This document shows, one piece after another, positions 17,283 to 26,313 of a stretch of 64,000 bases of DNA. The notes beneath the pieces are model-generated. The model searched no databases, was not told the DNA's origin, and was given only the letters and a program-made list of their open reading frames with translations. The number at the start of each line of letters is the position of its first letter. Position 1 is the first letter of the stretch. The DNA is from Sphingobium yanoikuyae. GTDB lineage: Bacteria > Pseudomonadota > Alphaproteobacteria > Sphingomonadales > Sphingomonadaceae. The translations under genes and the position numbers were made by a program. The DNA lies in the NCBI RefSeq assembly GCF_034424525.1, contig NZ_CP139979.1, positions 2,567,001 through 2,631,000 of the forward strand, given 5' to 3'.

Positions 17283-17792
17283 ATGATCGAAGTCGCTGTC
17301 CTTCATGAAGAAGGCTGGCCCGGCGCGGACTGGGAATTTCTCGCGCAACAGGCGGTTTCGGCCGCCATTGCGCACAGTCCCTATGCCGCTTTCGCGACCG
17401 ACTCCACCCTCTATGAAGTTGCGGTCAAGCTGACCGACGATGATGAGGTGCATCAGCTCAACCGCGCCTATCGCGAGAAGGACAAGCCGACCAACGTCCT
17501 GTCCTTCCCGATGGTGCAGGAAGACCTGCTGGAAGTGACGGCGAACACCGACGATGGCGAGGTTCTGCTGGGCGATATCGTGCTGGCCGAGGGGGTCTGC
17601 GCCGCCGAAGCCGCGGAAAAGGGCATATCGGTCGCCGACCATGCCACGCATCTGATCGTCCACGGGACTTTTCATTTGCTTGGATATGACCATATGGACG
17701 ACAATGAAGCCGAGGCGATGGAAGCGCTGGAAATCCGCGCGCTCCTCAGCCTTGGCCTGGCCGATCCCTATGGGGATCGGGACAATGGTTGA
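17283..17792 (+). CDS. ybeY: Endoribonuclease YbeY
   Basis: 169-aa metal-dependent RNase for 16S rRNA 3'-end maturation and ribosome quality control. The zinc motif HGTFHLLGYDH fits the family consensus H-G-x3-H-L-x-G-Y-D-H, preceded by LNRAYREKDKPTNVLSFP and LGDIVLAEG. Positioned 24 bp after phoH and 69 bp before corC in the usual operon. Confidence 0.97.
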   Translation: MIEVAVLHEEGWPGADWEFLAQQAVSAAIAHSPYAAFATDSTLYEVAVKLTDDDEVHQLNRAYREKDKPTNVLSFPMVQEDLLEVTANTDDGEVLLGDIVLAEGVCAAEAAEKGISVADHATHLIVHGTFHLLGYDHMDDNEAEAMEALEIRALLSLGLADPYGDRDNG

Positions 17793-17861
17793 TCATACTT
17801 ATTCGGATCCGGTCTATCACCGGCTTCGACAATGTTCTGAAACAGGGGAATAGGAAGTAAG

Positions 17862-18809
17862 ATGGCTGAAGGCAGCCCGAAGGATAGCGCCGGTTCCAAG
17901 GAAGCGGACAGTAGTAACGAGGGCGGTTTATGGAGCGGCCTGAAGTCGCTCCTGTTCGGCGAGAATGAAGCCCCCAGCCTCCGCAAGGAACTGGAAGAGG
18001 CTCTCGACGAATATGATGAGGAAGAGCAGGAAGAGGGCGCGGCCCCGCCTGCCAAGGGCGATCTGTCCGCGATCGAGCGGCAGATGGTCCGCAACCTGCT
18101 GCATTTTTCCGAACATACGGTCGACGACGTCGCCCTGCCCCGCGCCGACATCGTCGCGATCGAGGAAAAGGCAAGCTTCGCCGAACTGGCGGAACTGTTC
18201 GCCGAGGCCGGTCATAGCCGCATCCCGGTCTATCGCGAGACGCTCGATACGATCGTCGGCATGGTCCATATCCGCGATGCCTTCGCCATCCTCGCCGGCA
18301 AGGCGCCGGTGCCCGACACGCTGGCGCCGCTGATCCGCCAGCCTCTCTATGTGCCCGAAAGCATGGGCGCACTCGACCTGCTCGCCGAAATGCGCGCCAA
18401 GCGCACCCATCTGGCCATCGTGCTTGACGAATATTCGGGCACCGAAGGGCTTCTGACCTTCGAGGATCTGGTCGAGGAAATCGTCGGCGAGGTCGAGGAT
18501 GAGCATGACGACGCGCCCGAAGCGATGCTGGTGCCGCTGGAAGGCGGTATGTGGGATGCCGATGCCCGCGCCGAACTGGACGATGTGGCCGAGGAAATCG
18601 ACCCGCGTCTGGGCGAGATCGAGGAAGATGTCGATACGCTGGGCGGCCTCGCCTTCGTGCTCGCCGGCCGCGTCCCCGAACCGGGCGAGATCATCCCGCA
18701 CGAACAGAGCGGCTGGAAACTGGAAGTGCTGGCCAGCGACGGCCGCCGCGTCACCCGCCTGCGACTCCACCCGCCGGTCGAACAGGAACTGGAAGCGGAA
18801 GAGGCTTGA
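17862..18809 (+). CDS. corC: CorC/HlyC-type CBS-domain protein
   Basis: 315-aa cytosolic protein with two CBS domains and a CorC_HlyC C-terminal domain. An acidic linker (EEALDEYDEEEQEEG) precedes MVRNLLHFSEHTVDDVALPRAD. The CBS pair covers about residues 85-205, including HSRIPVYRETLDTIVGMVHIRD and LAIVLDEYSGTEGLLTFEDL. The transporter-associated domain is at about 225-305. The family is linked to magnesium/cobalt efflux and membrane homeostasis. In many relatives lnt and metK follow; here neither does, and the operon ends in palindromic repeats. Confidence 0.92.
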   Translation: MAEGSPKDSAGSKEADSSNEGGLWSGLKSLLFGENEAPSLRKELEEALDEYDEEEQEEGAAPPAKGDLSAIERQMVRNLLHFSEHTVDDVALPRADIVAIEEKASFAELAELFAEAGHSRIPVYRETLDTIVGMVHIRDAFAILAGKAPVPDTLAPLIRQPLYVPESMGALDLLAEMRAKRTHLAIVLDEYSGTEGLLTFEDLVEEIVGEVEDEHDDAPEAMLVPLEGGMWDADARAELDDVAEEIDPRLGEIEEDVDTLGGLAFVLAGRVPEPGEIIPHEQSGWKLEVLASDGRRVTRLRLHPPVEQELEAEEA

Positions 18810-19168
18810 GGGTAAGGCCTTCGCCACGGTGATGATATTCAGTGGCGAGCAGACGTTCCGCCATTCCTCTCCCGCCTACAGGAGAGAGAGGGGCCCGCAC
18901 CGAAGGCGTGGGAGGGTGAGGGTCTTCTGGAGTCAGCAGCCCTCATCCAACTTCGCCTAGCCGGCTTTGCCAGCAAGGCTTCGTATCCTTCTCCCGCCAG
19001 CGGGAGAAGGAGTGTTAGCAGTTGGCCATTAGTCTCGCTGCCCTTGTATCGTCGCTGCGAGTACAGCGAGGCACTTCGACATCGCTGCCATTCAACTTTC
19101 GTCTTTCGCATCGCAAAATGTTAACGGGGCATATCTAGGGCGTATCAATACTCATTCGAACGGCGGGC
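18810..19168. repeat. Gene-free spacer with palindromic (REP-like) repeat units
   Basis: No credible gene. Two hairpin units are visible: CTCTCC (18867-18872) with GGAGAG (18881-18886), and a perfect 11-bp stem CCTTCTCCCGC (18987-18997) with GCGGGAGAAGG (19000-19010) around a 2-nt loop. Between them lies GC-rich text containing GGGAGGGTGAGGGTC, of a kind common in dispersed intergenic repeats of alphaproteobacteria. The unit follows corC and precedes a gene unrelated to the usual operon. Confidence 0.6.
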
Positions 19169-20656
19169 ATGCGCAGCGCACAATTTCCTTTCAGGCACCA
19201 TCCTTATGACGACATGGCTATCGCCGCGCCATGGTCGCGTCTCGAACGGATAGTGTTTCTTGCCGTCTGCCTCGCGACGTTGTTCTTCGCGCTCCTGACG
19301 CCGCCCTTCCAGGCACCGGACGAGAACCAGCATTATATGAAGGCGCTGGCCCTGTCGCAGGGCCATGTGGTGACGGAAGTCCATGGCGACCGGATCGGCG
19401 CGGAACTGCCGCGCGCGGCGGTCGATCTTCATGCCGTCGATTTCCCGACCGAACCGGACGGCCAACGCCACCGCTATGACAAGACGATGATCGAGCGGGC
19501 CTGGGCCGCCGACGCCGCCCGCCCCGGCACGCGCTTTGCCGAATTTCCCAATGTCGCCAGCTATGCGCCGACCCTCTATGCCCCTGGCGCCGTCGGCCTC
19601 GCGATCGGCGACGCGCTGGGCCTGCCGCGCATCGGCGCCTTCTATGCCGGCCGCATCGTCAATGCGCTGACCGCGTTGCTGCTGCTCGTCGCCGCGCTGC
19701 GCCTCATCCCCTTTGGCCGGATGGCGCTGCTCGGCACCGCGCTGCTGCCGACCTTCTGCTACCAGATCGGCTCGCTCTCGCCCGATGCCGTCATCAACGG
19801 CGTCGGCTTTCTCGGCCTCGCTCTGGCGCTGCGGATCGGCTTCATGGCGCCGGACCGCGCCAGCATCGCCGCCACGCTGATCACCGCACCGCTGCTGGCG
19901 TTGGCCAAGGGTGTCTATCTGCCCCTGATGGCCGCCGGCCTGCGCTGGCCCGCCCGTTTCACTCTGTCGCGTAACGTCCTGATCCTTGGCACGATGCTAT
20001 TGGGGGCTGTCATCTTCGCTGTCTGGATGAAGGCGAACGGCGGCAGCCAGGCGCTCTATCACATCACCTCGCGCAAGACCGGGGAGAGCGTGCTGACCGC
20101 GCCGCTGGCCCAGCAACTCGCCGTGATCCTGGCCGATCCGGCCGGCTATGCCCGCATCCTCGCGTCCAGCATCGTCGAGCGGGCGCCGGTCTATGCGCTG
20201 CAGATCGTCGGCCGCTTCGGCTGGAACGCGATCCTGCTGCCGCTGCTCGCCTACCCGCTTGCCCTGCTGATGCTCGGCAGCGCGGTGCTGAGCGGATCGG
20301 CCGCGCGCTTCAGCCTTGGCCAGCGCCTCTGGTGGCTAGCGATCGCGCTTGGCACCGCGCTGCTGATCGAAACCGCCATGTATCTCACCGGCACGCCGCT
20401 GGGCGCCGATTATGTCCAGGGGACGCAGGGTCGCTATTTCCTGCCGCTGCTGCCGCTCGTGTTGCTGGCACTGATGCCGGCCGATCCGCTGCGCGGCGCC
20501 CGTCTGCTCTGCGTCGGCGCGGGGCTGGCCCTGCTCATCATCGCGATACTCAGCGCCTGGGACAGTTTCTGGGTCCATGGCTTCGTCACCGCCGACGGCA
20601 TGCCGCCGCACAGCAGCATCACCCGCGCCTTACTGCTGCCCTCGCCGCGCTGGTAG
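19169..20656 (+). CDS. DUF2142 family polytopic membrane protein
   Basis: 495-aa integral membrane protein. After the first TM helix the motif LTPPFQAPDENQHYMKALALSQG (about residues 41-63) is the DUF2142 signature, resembling the catalytic loop of GT-C fold glycosyltransferases that use polyprenyl-phosphate sugars. Ten or more hydrophobic helices follow. DUF2142 proteins are usually found in surface-polysaccharide loci, but none surrounds this copy. An alternative start exists at 19214. Its 3' end overlaps the convergent PAP2 gene by 27 bp. A role in glycan transfer is an inference from the fold. Confidence 0.82.
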   Translation: MRSAQFPFRHHPYDDMAIAAPWSRLERIVFLAVCLATLFFALLTPPFQAPDENQHYMKALALSQGHVVTEVHGDRIGAELPRAAVDLHAVDFPTEPDGQRHRYDKTMIERAWAADAARPGTRFAEFPNVASYAPTLYAPGAVGLAIGDALGLPRIGAFYAGRIVNALTALLLLVAALRLIPFGRMALLGTALLPTFCYQIGSLSPDAVINGVGFLGLALALRIGFMAPDRASIAATLITAPLLALAKGVYLPLMAAGLRWPARFTLSRNVLILGTMLLGAVIFAVWMKANGGSQALYHITSRKTGESVLTAPLAQQLAVILADPAGYARILASSIVERAPVYALQIVGRFGWNAILLPLLAYPLALLMLGSAVLSGSAARFSLGQRLWWLAIALGTALLIETAMYLTGTPLGADYVQGTQGRYFLPLLPLVLLALMPADPLRGARLLCVGAGLALLIIAILSAWDSFWVHGFVTADGMPPHSSITRALLLPSPRW

Positions 20657-21238
20657 CCAGACCGCGCACAGCATAAGCCAGCCCAGCCCCTCGATCCATC
20701 CGGCCATCACGTCGCTTGGCCAATGCACGCCCAGCCATACCCGGCTGGCGCCGATCAGCACGATCATCGCCCCGCCAGCGCCATAGGCCCAGCGCCGCCC
20801 GGCCAGCATCGCCAGCGCACCAAAGAACATCATGTTCCCCGCCGCATGGCCGCTGGGGAAGCTGTAGCTATGCACGATGTCGAGATGCGGCAGCAGGTCG
20901 GGCCGGGGCGCGGCGAATATCTGCTTGAGGATCAGGTTGAGCAGCGTGCCGCCAATCTCCACCCCGGCAAACCACCAGGCCGCCGCGCGCCGCCCGGTGA
21001 AGACCAGCACGCCCAGCACGACCAGCGACAGGATGATGCGGATCGCCGTGCCGCCGATTGCCGAGGCGAGCCGCATGACCATGGTCACCTGCCCGCCCAG
21101 CGCGGTCTCGCGCCCCTGCCCGGCCCAGCCCATCAGGCCGATGTTCAGATCATCGAGCAGCCCATTACGCTGCGCCAGCGCGATTCCCAGCACGCAAAAA
21201 AGCGCGAGGATGAATATCCCCGCGCCCTTTTTCAGCAT
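20630..21238 (-). CDS. PAP2 family membrane phosphatase
   Basis: 202-aa membrane phosphatase with the three acid-phosphatase motifs: KQIFAAPRP (KXXXXXXRP-like), YSFPSGHA (PSGH) and SRVWLGVHWPSD (SRXXXXXHXXXD). Five to six hydrophobic helices. Likely dephosphorylates a lipid phosphate such as phosphatidylglycerol-phosphate or undecaprenyl pyrophosphate. The start at 21238 (MLKKGAGIF) is chosen because longer frames would run into the lpd gene, whose stop is at 21249. Same strand as and 10 bp downstream of lpd, so cotranscription is likely, though a functional link is not obvious. Confidence 0.88.
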   Translation of the reverse strand: MLKKGAGIFILALFCVLGIALAQRNGLLDDLNIGLMGWAGQGRETALGGQVTMVMRLASAIGGTAIRIILSLVVLGVLVFTGRRAAAWWFAGVEIGGTLLNLILKQIFAAPRPDLLPHLDIVHSYSFPSGHAAGNMMFFGALAMLAGRRWAYGAGGAMIVLIGASRVWLGVHWPSDVMAGWIEGLGWLMLCAVWLPARRGQQ

Positions 21239-21248
21239 CTTCTGCCGA

Positions 21249-22664
21249 TCAGATATGGAGCGCACGCCCATAAGCGGCGAGCACGCTTTCATGCATCGAT
21301 TCCGAGATGGTCGGGTGCGGGAACACCGTCTGCATCAGTTCGGCCTCGGTGGTCTCCAGCGTCTTGCCGATGGTATAGCCCTGGATCATCTCGGTCACTT
21401 CCGCGCCGATCATATGAGCACCCAGCAGTTCGCCGGTCTTGGCGTCGAACACGGTCTTGGTGAAGCCCTCGGCCTCGCCCAGCGCGATCGCCTTGCCGTT
21501 GCCGATGAAGGGGAACATGCCGACCTTCACGTCATAGCCGGCTTCCTTGGCCTTGGCTTCGGTCAGGCCGACCGATGCGATCTGCGGATGGCAATAGGTG
21601 CAACCCGGAATGTTGCGCACGTCCATCGCATGCGGGTGGACATCCTTGTTGCCCAGCGCCTGCGCGATCGCCTCGACCGTGGTGACGGCTTCATGGCTTG
21701 CCTTGTGGGCCAGCCATGGCGGCGCGGTGACGTCGCCGATCGCCCAGATGCCGTCGACATTGGTGCGGCCATAGGGGTCGGTCTTGATGTGGAAGCGCTG
21801 GTCGGGCTCGACGCCGACCTCTTCCAGACCGATATTCTCGACATTGGGGACGATGCCGATCGCCACGATGACATGGCTATATTCGGCGGTGATGTCCTTG
21901 CCGGCCTTGTCCTTGATGGTCGCGGTCACGGCCTTGTCGGTCGCGGCGATCTTCTCGATCTTGGCACCGGTCAGGATGGTCATGCCCTGCTTCTTGACCG
22001 CCTTTTCGAGGAAGGCCGACACATCGGCATCCTCGACCGGCACGATCCGGTCCATCATCTCGACCACGGTCACGTCAGCGCCCATGTCGTTGTAGAAGCT
22101 GGCGAATTCGATACCGATCGCGCCCGAACCGATGACCAGCAGCTTGGTCGGCATTTCCGCCGGGGTCATGGCGTGGCGATAGGTCCACACGCGCTTGCCG
22201 TCGGCTTTCAGCTGCGGCAGGTCGCGGGCGCGGGCGCCGGTCGCGACGATGATATGCTTGGCGGTCAGCTCTTCGCTCTTGCCGTCCTTGGTGACGGTCA
22301 GCTTGCCCTTGCCGGTCAGCTTGCCGTCGCCCATGTGGACGGTGATCTTGTTCTTCTTCATCAGGTGCGTGACGCCCTGATTGAGCTGCTTGGCAACGCC
22401 GCGCGAACGCTTCACCACCGCCTCGATGTCGGCGCTGATCTTCTCGGCCGCCAGGCCATAATCCTTGGCATGCTGCATATAATGGAAGATTTCGGCCGAG
22501 CGCAGCAGCGCCTTGGTCGGAATGCAGCCCCAGTTGAGGCAGATGCCGCCCAGATTTTCGCGCTCCACGATCGCGGTCTTGAGGCCCAGTTGCGCCGCCC
22601 GGATGGCGGCAACATAGCCGCCCGGGCCGGAGCCGAGGACGATCAGGTCATAGGTATCAGCCAT
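21249..22664 (-). CDS. lpd: Dihydrolipoyl dehydrogenase (E3)
   Basis: 471-aa FAD flavoprotein reoxidising lipoyl groups of 2-oxoacid dehydrogenase complexes. FAD motif GSGPGGYVAAIRAAQLG at residues 11-27, redox disulfide GGICLNWGCIPTK (Cys-x4-Cys), NAD motif GSGAIGIEFASF near residue 178, and C-terminal active-site HPTISE. It is in the same operon as pdhC with a thioesterase gene between them, so it probably serves the pyruvate dehydrogenase complex. Confidence 0.96.
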   Translation of the reverse strand: MADTYDLIVLGSGPGGYVAAIRAAQLGLKTAIVERENLGGICLNWGCIPTKALLRSAEIFHYMQHAKDYGLAAEKISADIEAVVKRSRGVAKQLNQGVTHLMKKNKITVHMGDGKLTGKGKLTVTKDGKSEELTAKHIIVATGARARDLPQLKADGKRVWTYRHAMTPAEMPTKLLVIGSGAIGIEFASFYNDMGADVTVVEMMDRIVPVEDADVSAFLEKAVKKQGMTILTGAKIEKIAATDKAVTATIKDKAGKDITAEYSHVIVAIGIVPNVENIGLEEVGVEPDQRFHIKTDPYGRTNVDGIWAIGDVTAPPWLAHKASHEAVTTVEAIAQALGNKDVHPHAMDVRNIPGCTYCHPQIASVGLTEAKAKEAGYDVKVGMFPFIGNGKAIALGEAEGFTKTVFDAKTGELLGAHMIGAEVTEMIQGYTIGKTLETTEAELMQTVFPHPTISESMHESVLAAYGRALHI

Positions 22665-22704
22665 GGTCTCTCTCGCTATTCGATATCTTGGTCAGGCCGC
22701 GCCC

Positions 22705-23106
22705 TTATTGAGCAGGCAGCGGCGGCACGGAACGGGGTTGGCGATCCTCACCGATCGCCACGAAGGTGAAGGTCGCCTGGGTCACGCGATAGGATCGATC
22801 ATCGTGACGGGCACGGCGCCACGCCTCGACATCGATCTTCATCGACGTGCGGCCGACTGACTTCAGCGTCGCGAATACCGACACCTCGTCGCCGACGATG
22901 ACCGGACGGTGGAAGGTCATGCCTTCCACCGCGATCGTCACCGCACGGCCGTGGCTATATCGCGCCGCGACCGAACCCGCAGCCGAATCCATCAGGCTCA
23001 TCAGCCAGCCGCCGAAGATATCCCCGTGGGGATTGGTATCGGCCGGCATGGCGATGACGCGCACCGCCGGGCTATGTTCCGGCGGCTGCTCGTCGATCTT
23101 CGCCAT
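22705..23106 (-). CDS. Acyl-CoA thioesterase (hotdog fold, YciA-like)
   Basis: 133-aa single hotdog domain. The sequence VRVIAMPADTNPHGDIFGGWLMSLMDSAA is the hallmark of YciA/cytosolic acyl-CoA hydrolases, with catalytic Asp in GDIFGG. GMTFHRPVIVGDEVSVFATL continues the fold. Hydrolyses acyl-CoAs to free acid and CoA. The start codon overlaps the pdhC stop by one base (TGATG), so it is translationally coupled to the E2 gene. That suggests a role in recycling CoA or relieving acyl-CoA build-up next to PDH (inference). Confidence 0.9.
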   Translation of the reverse strand: MAKIDEQPPEHSPAVRVIAMPADTNPHGDIFGGWLMSLMDSAAGSVAARYSHGRAVTIAVEGMTFHRPVIVGDEVSVFATLKSVGRTSMKIDVEAWRRARHDDRSYRVTQATFTFVAIGEDRQPRSVPPLPAQ

Positions 23107-24410
23107 CAGGCCAGCATGCCCAGCGGATTTTCGATCAGTTCGCGGAACGCCTTCATCAGGCGAGCGCCATCGGCGCCGTCGATCGCGCGATGATCGAAGC
23201 TGCCGGTCGCCGACATGACGGTGGCGATCTGCAGGCTGTCATCGACCACGAAGGGACGCTTCTCGCCCGCGCCGATCGCCATGATCATGCCCTGCGGCGG
23301 GTTGATGACGGCTTCGAACTGCTTGATGCCGAACATGCCCATGTTCGACAGCGACGCGGTGCCGCCCTGATATTCGCTCGGCTGCAGCTTGCCGGCCTTG
23401 GCGCGATCGGCCAGATCCTTCATCTCGTTCGAGATGGCGGCCACGCCCTTGATGTCGGCACCGGTCACGATCGGGGTGATCAGGCCACCGGGGATCGACA
23501 CCGCCACCGAAATATCGGCGCGCTTGAACTGAAGCATCTGGTCGCCGGCGAACTGCACGTTGCACTCGGGCACCTGCATCAGCGCGACGCCCAGCGCCTT
23601 GATCAGCAGGTCGTTGACCGACAGCTTGACGCCACGGCCCGACAGGCCGGCGTTCAGCTCGCCGCGCAGCTTCAGCAGCTTGTCGAGCTGAATGTCCACG
23701 GTCAGGTAGATGTGCGGCACCTGCTGCTTGGACTCGGTCAGGCGGCGCGCGATCGTCTTGCGCATGCCGTTGAGCTTGATGACTTCGTGCGGAATGCCGA
23801 AATCCTGCGCGGCGGCGGCCACCGGTGCCGGGGCAGCGGCAGGCGCGGCAGCGGCCGGGGCGGCAGCCGGCGCAGCGGCCTTGGCCGGGGCAGCAGCGGC
23901 GCCATCCAGGTCGGCCTTGACGATGCGGCCATTGGGACCAGAACCAGCGACAGCAGCCAGATCGACGCCCTTGGCTTCGGCCAGGCGACGGGCCAGCGGG
24001 CTCGCCTTCACGCGGCCTTCCGCCGGAGCGGCAGCAGGCGCAGCCACCTTCGCCGGCACCGGATCAGCCTTGGCGGCGGGGGCAGCCGCTTCGGCCTTGG
24101 CGGGGACCGCATCAGCCTTGGGCGCGGGGGCAGCGCCACCGCTGGCGGCCGCTGCGGCGACATCCTCGCCCTCTTCGGCGATGATCGCGATGACGGTGCC
24201 GACCTTCACGCCCTCGGCACCTTCCGACACCAGGATCTTGGCGACGGTGCCTTCATCGACCGCTTCGAATTCCATGGTGGCCTTGTCGGTCTCGATCTCG
24301 GCGAGAAGGTCGCCGGACGATACCTTGTCCCCTTCCTTGACCAGCCACTTGGCCAGCGTGCCCTCCTCCATGGTGGGGGACAGGGCAGGCATCTGGATCG
24401 TCTTGCTCAT
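23106..24410 (-). CDS. pdhC: Pyruvate dehydrogenase E2, dihydrolipoamide acetyltransferase
   Basis: 434-aa acetyltransferase core of pyruvate dehydrogenase. One lipoyl domain (1-80; lipoylated Lys in [11 protein letters not shown]) is followed by an Ala/Pro-rich linker, a peripheral-subunit-binding domain ([21 protein letters not shown], then GSGPNGRI), a second Ala/Pro linker and the catalytic domain ending [15 protein letters not shown] with the active His. The AlaPro linkers and alphaproteobacterial [17 protein letters not shown]-terminus distinguish it from SucB. The E1 genes pdhA/pdhB are not adjacent: the next gene upstream is divergent. Confidence 0.95.
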   Translation of the reverse strand: MSKTIQMPALSPTMEEGTLAKWLVKEGDKVSSGDLLAEIETDKATMEFEAVDEGTVAKILVSEGAEGVKVGTVIAIIAEEGEDVAAAAASGGAAPAPKADAVPAKAEAAAPAAKADPVPAKVAAPAAAPAEGRVKASPLARRLAEAKGVDLAAVAGSGPNGRIVKADLDGAAAAPAKAAAPAAAPAAAAPAAAPAPVAAAAQDFGIPHEVIKLNGMRKTIARRLTESKQQVPHIYLTVDIQLDKLLKLRGELNAGLSGRGVKLSVNDLLIKALGVALMQVPECNVQFAGDQMLQFKRADISVAVSIPGGLITPIVTGADIKGVAAISNEMKDLADRAKAGKLQPSEYQGGTASLSNMGMFGIKQFEAVINPPQGMIMAIGAGEKRPFVVDDSLQIATVMSATGSFDHRAIDGADGARLMKAFRELIENPLGMLA

Positions 24411-24599
24411 GCGTTCGGGGCCTCTTCTTGATTATCTGGCACGCGCCGTTTCGGAGCCCGTTTTCACCCTTTGGCCGGAACGGTCAAGGCCACGCCTTGC
24501 GCAAGGGCCCATAATGCCCCACATTTCACCTCGTTGGTTCGTCGGGGCAGTTTTGACGGGCCGGCAAGGCCGATTTTTGTTTCTCGGGGATATCGAACA

Positions 24600-25055
24600 A
24601 TGCGGACATATCTGGTGGTCGTGGACGAATCGCCCGAAGCGGAAACCGCGCTGCGCTTCGCCGCGCGCCGCGCCGCCAAGACGGCCGGGACGATCCGCAT
24701 CCTGGCCCTGATCCCGCCGTCCGAATTCGTCCAGTGGGGCGGCGTCCAGGCGACGATGGAGGATGAGGCGCTGCAACGGGCCGAAGCGCTGGTGACCAGC
24801 GCCGCCGGCACGCTGACCGACGAATCCGGCATCCGCCCCAGCATCACCGTGCGCCAGGGCGATCCCGTCGCGGTCGTGCGCAAGACGCTGGAGGAAATGG
24901 ACGATGTCGCCGCCCTGGTCCTGGGCGCCGCCGCCAGCGGCCCGCCCGGGGCCCTGGTATCCCACTTCACCGGATCGGACGCGGGCAAGATGCCCTGCCC
25001 GATCATGATCATCCCCGGCGGTCTCGACAGCGACGCGATCGACCGGCTGAGCTGA
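24600..25055 (+). CDS. Universal stress protein (UspA family)
   Basis: 151-aa single Usp domain. The start MRTYLVVVDESPEAETALRFAARRAAK has the conserved strand-Asp-x-Ser nucleotide/phosphate region. VAALVLGAAASGPPGALVSHFTGSDAGKMPCPIMIIPGG corresponds to the ATP-binding G-x2-G-x9-G-S/T region and last strand. The longer open frame from 24471 adds a non-homologous stretch. Divergent from pdhC across a 189-bp spacer that must contain both promoters. Confidence 0.85.
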   Translation: MRTYLVVVDESPEAETALRFAARRAAKTAGTIRILALIPPSEFVQWGGVQATMEDEALQRAEALVTSAAGTLTDESGIRPSITVRQGDPVAVVRKTLEEMDDVAALVLGAAASGPPGALVSHFTGSDAGKMPCPIMIIPGGLDSDAIDRLS

Positions 25056-25476
25056 ACCAGGGCCGCAAGGCTTCTCCGCAGCAAAATGCGTCGCGCCCGC
25101 TCGCGTTGACGCCGCCCCATCAAGCGCCGGCCTCTCGCCGCTGCCGGCAATATCATGATGCCGCACGGTTGCGGCCAGCGCGGCATCCGACAATCGCGCA
25201 AGGGGAGAATGGTGCGCATCGAAGATCAGCCCCGACCGAAACACCGCATTGCGATCTTCTTCATCGCACCGGAACGGAAACATAACAGAAATCATTGTCG
25301 CAATTATCTTGGTTCAAATCGACTTTTCCGCATCGCCATTTCAATTCCGCTCAAACACAACAAAAACTTCATATTTCCTGAAATACAGGAAGACGCGCAC
25401 CTTGTTTAACGCGATCTTCAACCTTGCAGGACAAGTTTGCGGCAATTCATCTCGTCATTGCGGAAGAACTTCCTCC
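25056..25476. other. Gene-poor, locally AT-rich spacer upstream of the cupin-GNAT operon
   Basis: No convincing gene. From about 25260 to 25400 the sequence is clearly more AT-rich than its surroundings (runs such as CAAACACAACAAAAAC), as expected for a promoter region or a piece of foreign DNA. It contains the inverted repeat at 25375-25391. A 66-codon frame starting at ATG 25209 behind AGGGGAG crosses this stretch, but its spacing and composition are not gene-like. Confidence 0.5.
25375..25391. promoter_or_regulatory. Inverted repeat TTCCTG-N5-CAGGAA upstream of the cupin gene
   Basis: Arms 25375-25380 and 25386-25391 separated by AAATA, about 85 bp upstream of the 25477 start in an AT-rich stretch. 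Shape fits a dimeric regulator site; no cognate regulator is adjacent. Confidence 0.35.
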
Positions 25477-26313
25477 ATGAGCTTTGTTGCGCCGTCCAGT
25501 CTCGGTCCTTTCGCCAGCGCCTATCCGCTGTCGCCGACCATGCTGCAGCATAGCCTGACGGACCATCCGCTGCTCTCATTCGAAGCCCTGGCAAAAGCCA
25601 GCATCGACCTGCCACCGCAATTTGTCGAACGCCGGATCGGCAACGCCCCCAATGGCGGCGAATTCGCGATGGACCGCTCCGACGACACCGATGTCGCCAC
25701 CGTCATTCGCTCGATCCAGACCAGCGGCAACTGGATCATGCTCCGCTTCGTCGAGCAACTGCCCGCCTATCGCGAGTTGCTGGCCAGGCTGATGGAGCAG
25801 ATCGGCCCCGCAATTTCTCCAGCGACCGGTCCGGGGCTGACGGTGCGAGGCTTCATCTTCATTTCCGCGCCGGGAACGCTCACCCCGTTCCACTTCGATT
25901 GCGAATATAATATCCTCTTCCAGATCGCAGGCGACAAACAGTTCGCGACCTATCGCCCGATGGCACCATGGCTGCCGATCGACCGGCACGAAGCTTATTA
26001 TGGCGGCGGCGACAATATGCTGCCCTGGAACGACGCCTATGAGGCGGATGCCGACATTCACCCCATGCAACCGGGCGACGGCCTGTTCATCCCCTATGCC
26101 TCGCCCCATTGGGTCAGGGCAGGCGCGGAGCCATCCATTTCGCTGTCGATCACCTGGCAGAGCCAGTGGAGCCAGGCGCTGGGCGATGCCATGCAGATCA
26201 ATCCGCTGCTGCGGCGATGGGGCTTGCCCACCGGCGACGTGCCGATATGGCCCAAGGCGGCCAAATGGCGCTCGATCGGTTGCCGCGTGGCGCGCAAGGC
26301 CGGGCTGTTATGA
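25477..26313 (+). CDS. JmjC/cupin-like putative Fe(II)-dependent oxygenase
   Basis: 278-aa protein with a cupin-8/JmjC-type core. FIFISAPGTLTPFHFDCEYNI supplies the HxD pair (His139, Asp141); the distal His is His211 in PYASPHWVRAG, with GDKQFATYR and MQPGDGLFIP forming the barrel strands. These are the 2-His-1-carboxylate ligands expected of a 2-oxoglutarate-dependent hydroxylase, though activity is not proven. The chosen ATG at 25477 starts the protein-like region; the frame is open upstream without homology. The stop overlaps the downstream GNAT start by 4 bp (ATGA). Substrate unknown. Confidence 0.75.
   Translation: MSFVAPSSLGPFASAYPLSPTMLQHSLTDHPLLSFEALAKASIDLPPQFVERRIGNAPNGGEFAMDRSDDTDVATVIRSIQTSGNWIMLRFVEQLPAYRELLARLMEQIGPAISPATGPGLTVRGFIFISAPGTLTPFHFDCEYNILFQIAGDKQFATYRPMAPWLPIDRHEAYYGGGDNMLPWNDAYEADADIHPMQPGDGLFIPYASPHWVRAGAEPSISLSITWQSQWSQALGDAMQINPLLRRWGLPTGDVPIWPKAAKWRSIGCRVARKAGLL

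Noticed and set aside
16002-17693. 563-aa minus-strand frame
   Set aside because: Antisense of miaB end, phoH and ybeY, all of which carry clear catalytic motifs.
25209-25409. 66-codon ORF with AGGGGAG upstream as a possible precursor peptide
   Set aside because: Ribosome-site spacing is too short, the composition is not gene-like, and no leader/core or Cys pattern is seen. Kept only as a point to test.
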